64,000 nucleotides of DNA from positions 26,743 through 90,742 of the forward strand of contig JAPSLP010000022.1 of NCBI GenBank assembly GCA_031180665.1. The letters are read 5' to 3'. This DNA is from Cupriavidus sp. (GTDB lineage: Bacteria; Pseudomonadota; Gammaproteobacteria; Burkholderiales; Burkholderiaceae). Under the pieces are notes generated by a model. That model ran no database searches. It was not told the origin of the DNA and saw only the letters and a list, made by a program, of their open reading frames with translations. Shown piece by piece: positions 63,700 to 64,000 of the stretch; position 1 is the stretch's first letter; every line of letters starts with the position of its first letter. The translations under genes and the position numbers were made by a program.

Positions 63700-64000
63700 A
63701 TGGAACCGACCACGGACCAGTTGCTGTGGATGTACGAAAAGATGGTCGAGATTCGCCATTACGAGGAGACCATGGCGAAGGTGTATCTCGAAGGAAAGCT
63801 GCCGCCGAAGATCCAGAAGGGCCTGGCCTTCGACATCGGCGCCGGCCCGGTGCCCGGCGAAATGCATCTGGCTGCGGGCCAGGAACCGGTGGCGGTCGGC
63901 GTCTGCGCGCATCTGCGCACCGAGGACACCGTGGTCGGCGCCCACCGCCCGCACCACTTCGCGATCGCCAAGGGCGTGCCGCTCGACGAGATGACCGCCG
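63700..64000 (+). CDS. TPP-dependent 2-oxo acid/acetoin dehydrogenase E1 alpha subunit (partial)
   Basis: First 100 residues only; the gene runs out of the window. MYEKMVEIRHYEETMAKVYLEGK and MHLAAGQEPVAVGVCAHLRTEDTVVGAHRPHHFAIAKG match the E1 alpha N-terminus, where the MHLxxGQEAVAVG-like loop and the HRxHxHxIAKG loop bind TPP. The AHRPHH loop is a slight variant, and the segment between KLPPKIQ and the GQE motif is longer than in typical pyruvate or acetoin enzymes. CAGGAG precedes the ATG by about 8 bases. Confidence 0.88.
   Translation, partial: MEPTTDQLLWMYEKMVEIRHYEETMAKVYLEGKLPPKIQKGLAFDIGAGPVPGEMHLAAGQEPVAVGVCAHLRTEDTVVGAHRPHHFAIAKGVPLDEMTA

Overview
The window is GC-rich (sampled lines mostly 63-70 % G+C) and packed with genes typical of Burkholderiales (betaproteobacteria), most like the Cupriavidus/Ralstonia group: tripartite tricarboxylate transporter (TTT) parts, orphan Bug/TctC binding proteins, CaiB-type CoA-transferases, a NorR/flavohaemoglobin pair with boxes of the GGT-N7-ACC form known from Ralstonia eutropha, and a caa3/aa3-type oxidase. 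This placement is inference from gene content. I see no tRNA, rRNA, CRISPR array, insertion sequence or phage gene.

Layout. 0-3.2 kb: tctB-tctA, divergent from an aldehyde dehydrogenase, with phased CTTTCA repeats between them. 3.3-8.5 kb: a BON-domain protein, a LysR regulator, an orphan Bug protein, a gamma-glutamyltransferase family enzyme and a SAM methyltransferase. 8.5-12.3 kb: EamA and Bcr/CflA exporters, divergent from a MATE exporter across four 13-bp tandem repeats. 12.3-17.2 kb: five-gene cytochrome oxidase operon with a cytochrome c-fused subunit II and two subunit III-type genes. 17.3-27.9 kb: small membrane proteins, rubredoxin, a CYP152-type P450, a 1342-residue DUF748/AsmA-like protein, an MHS transporter, a PHB-depolymerase-type esterase and a secreted hypothetical. 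28-33.3 kb: an EvgS/BvgS-like hybrid kinase with its LuxR-type regulator, then an AGCS symporter.

33.7-38.4 kb: a degenerate HAD-like protein, a secreted hypothetical, then hmp divergent from norR with three NorR boxes and a sigma-54 promoter. 38.6-45.4 kb: an unusual class A PBP-like protein, a possible uracil-DNA-glycosylase-fold protein, an LLM flavin monooxygenase, a DedA-rhodanese fusion and a GlsB/YeaQ protein. 45.6-50.6 kb holds the most unusual content: an ankyrin-repeat protein converging on a two-gene, locally lower-GC operon that encodes an F-box-like protein and a 700-residue hydrophobic/coiled-coil protein. All three look like eukaryote-directed effector candidates, although no secretion system lies in the window.

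50.7-56.4 kb: a 1310-residue BTAD/SARP-cyclase-ATPase-TPR regulator, divergent from a TTC38-like TPR protein, with a CTTTCACGC direct repeat (11-bp period) between them. The same CTTTCA-N5-CTTTCA pattern recurs near tctBA. 56.5-58.2 kb: a PAS hybrid kinase. 58.4-64 kb: a catabolic cluster (cupin, Bug protein, acyl-CoA dehydrogenase, CoA-transferase, IclR regulator, start of a TPP-dependent E1 alpha subunit) with several palindromic operator candidates.
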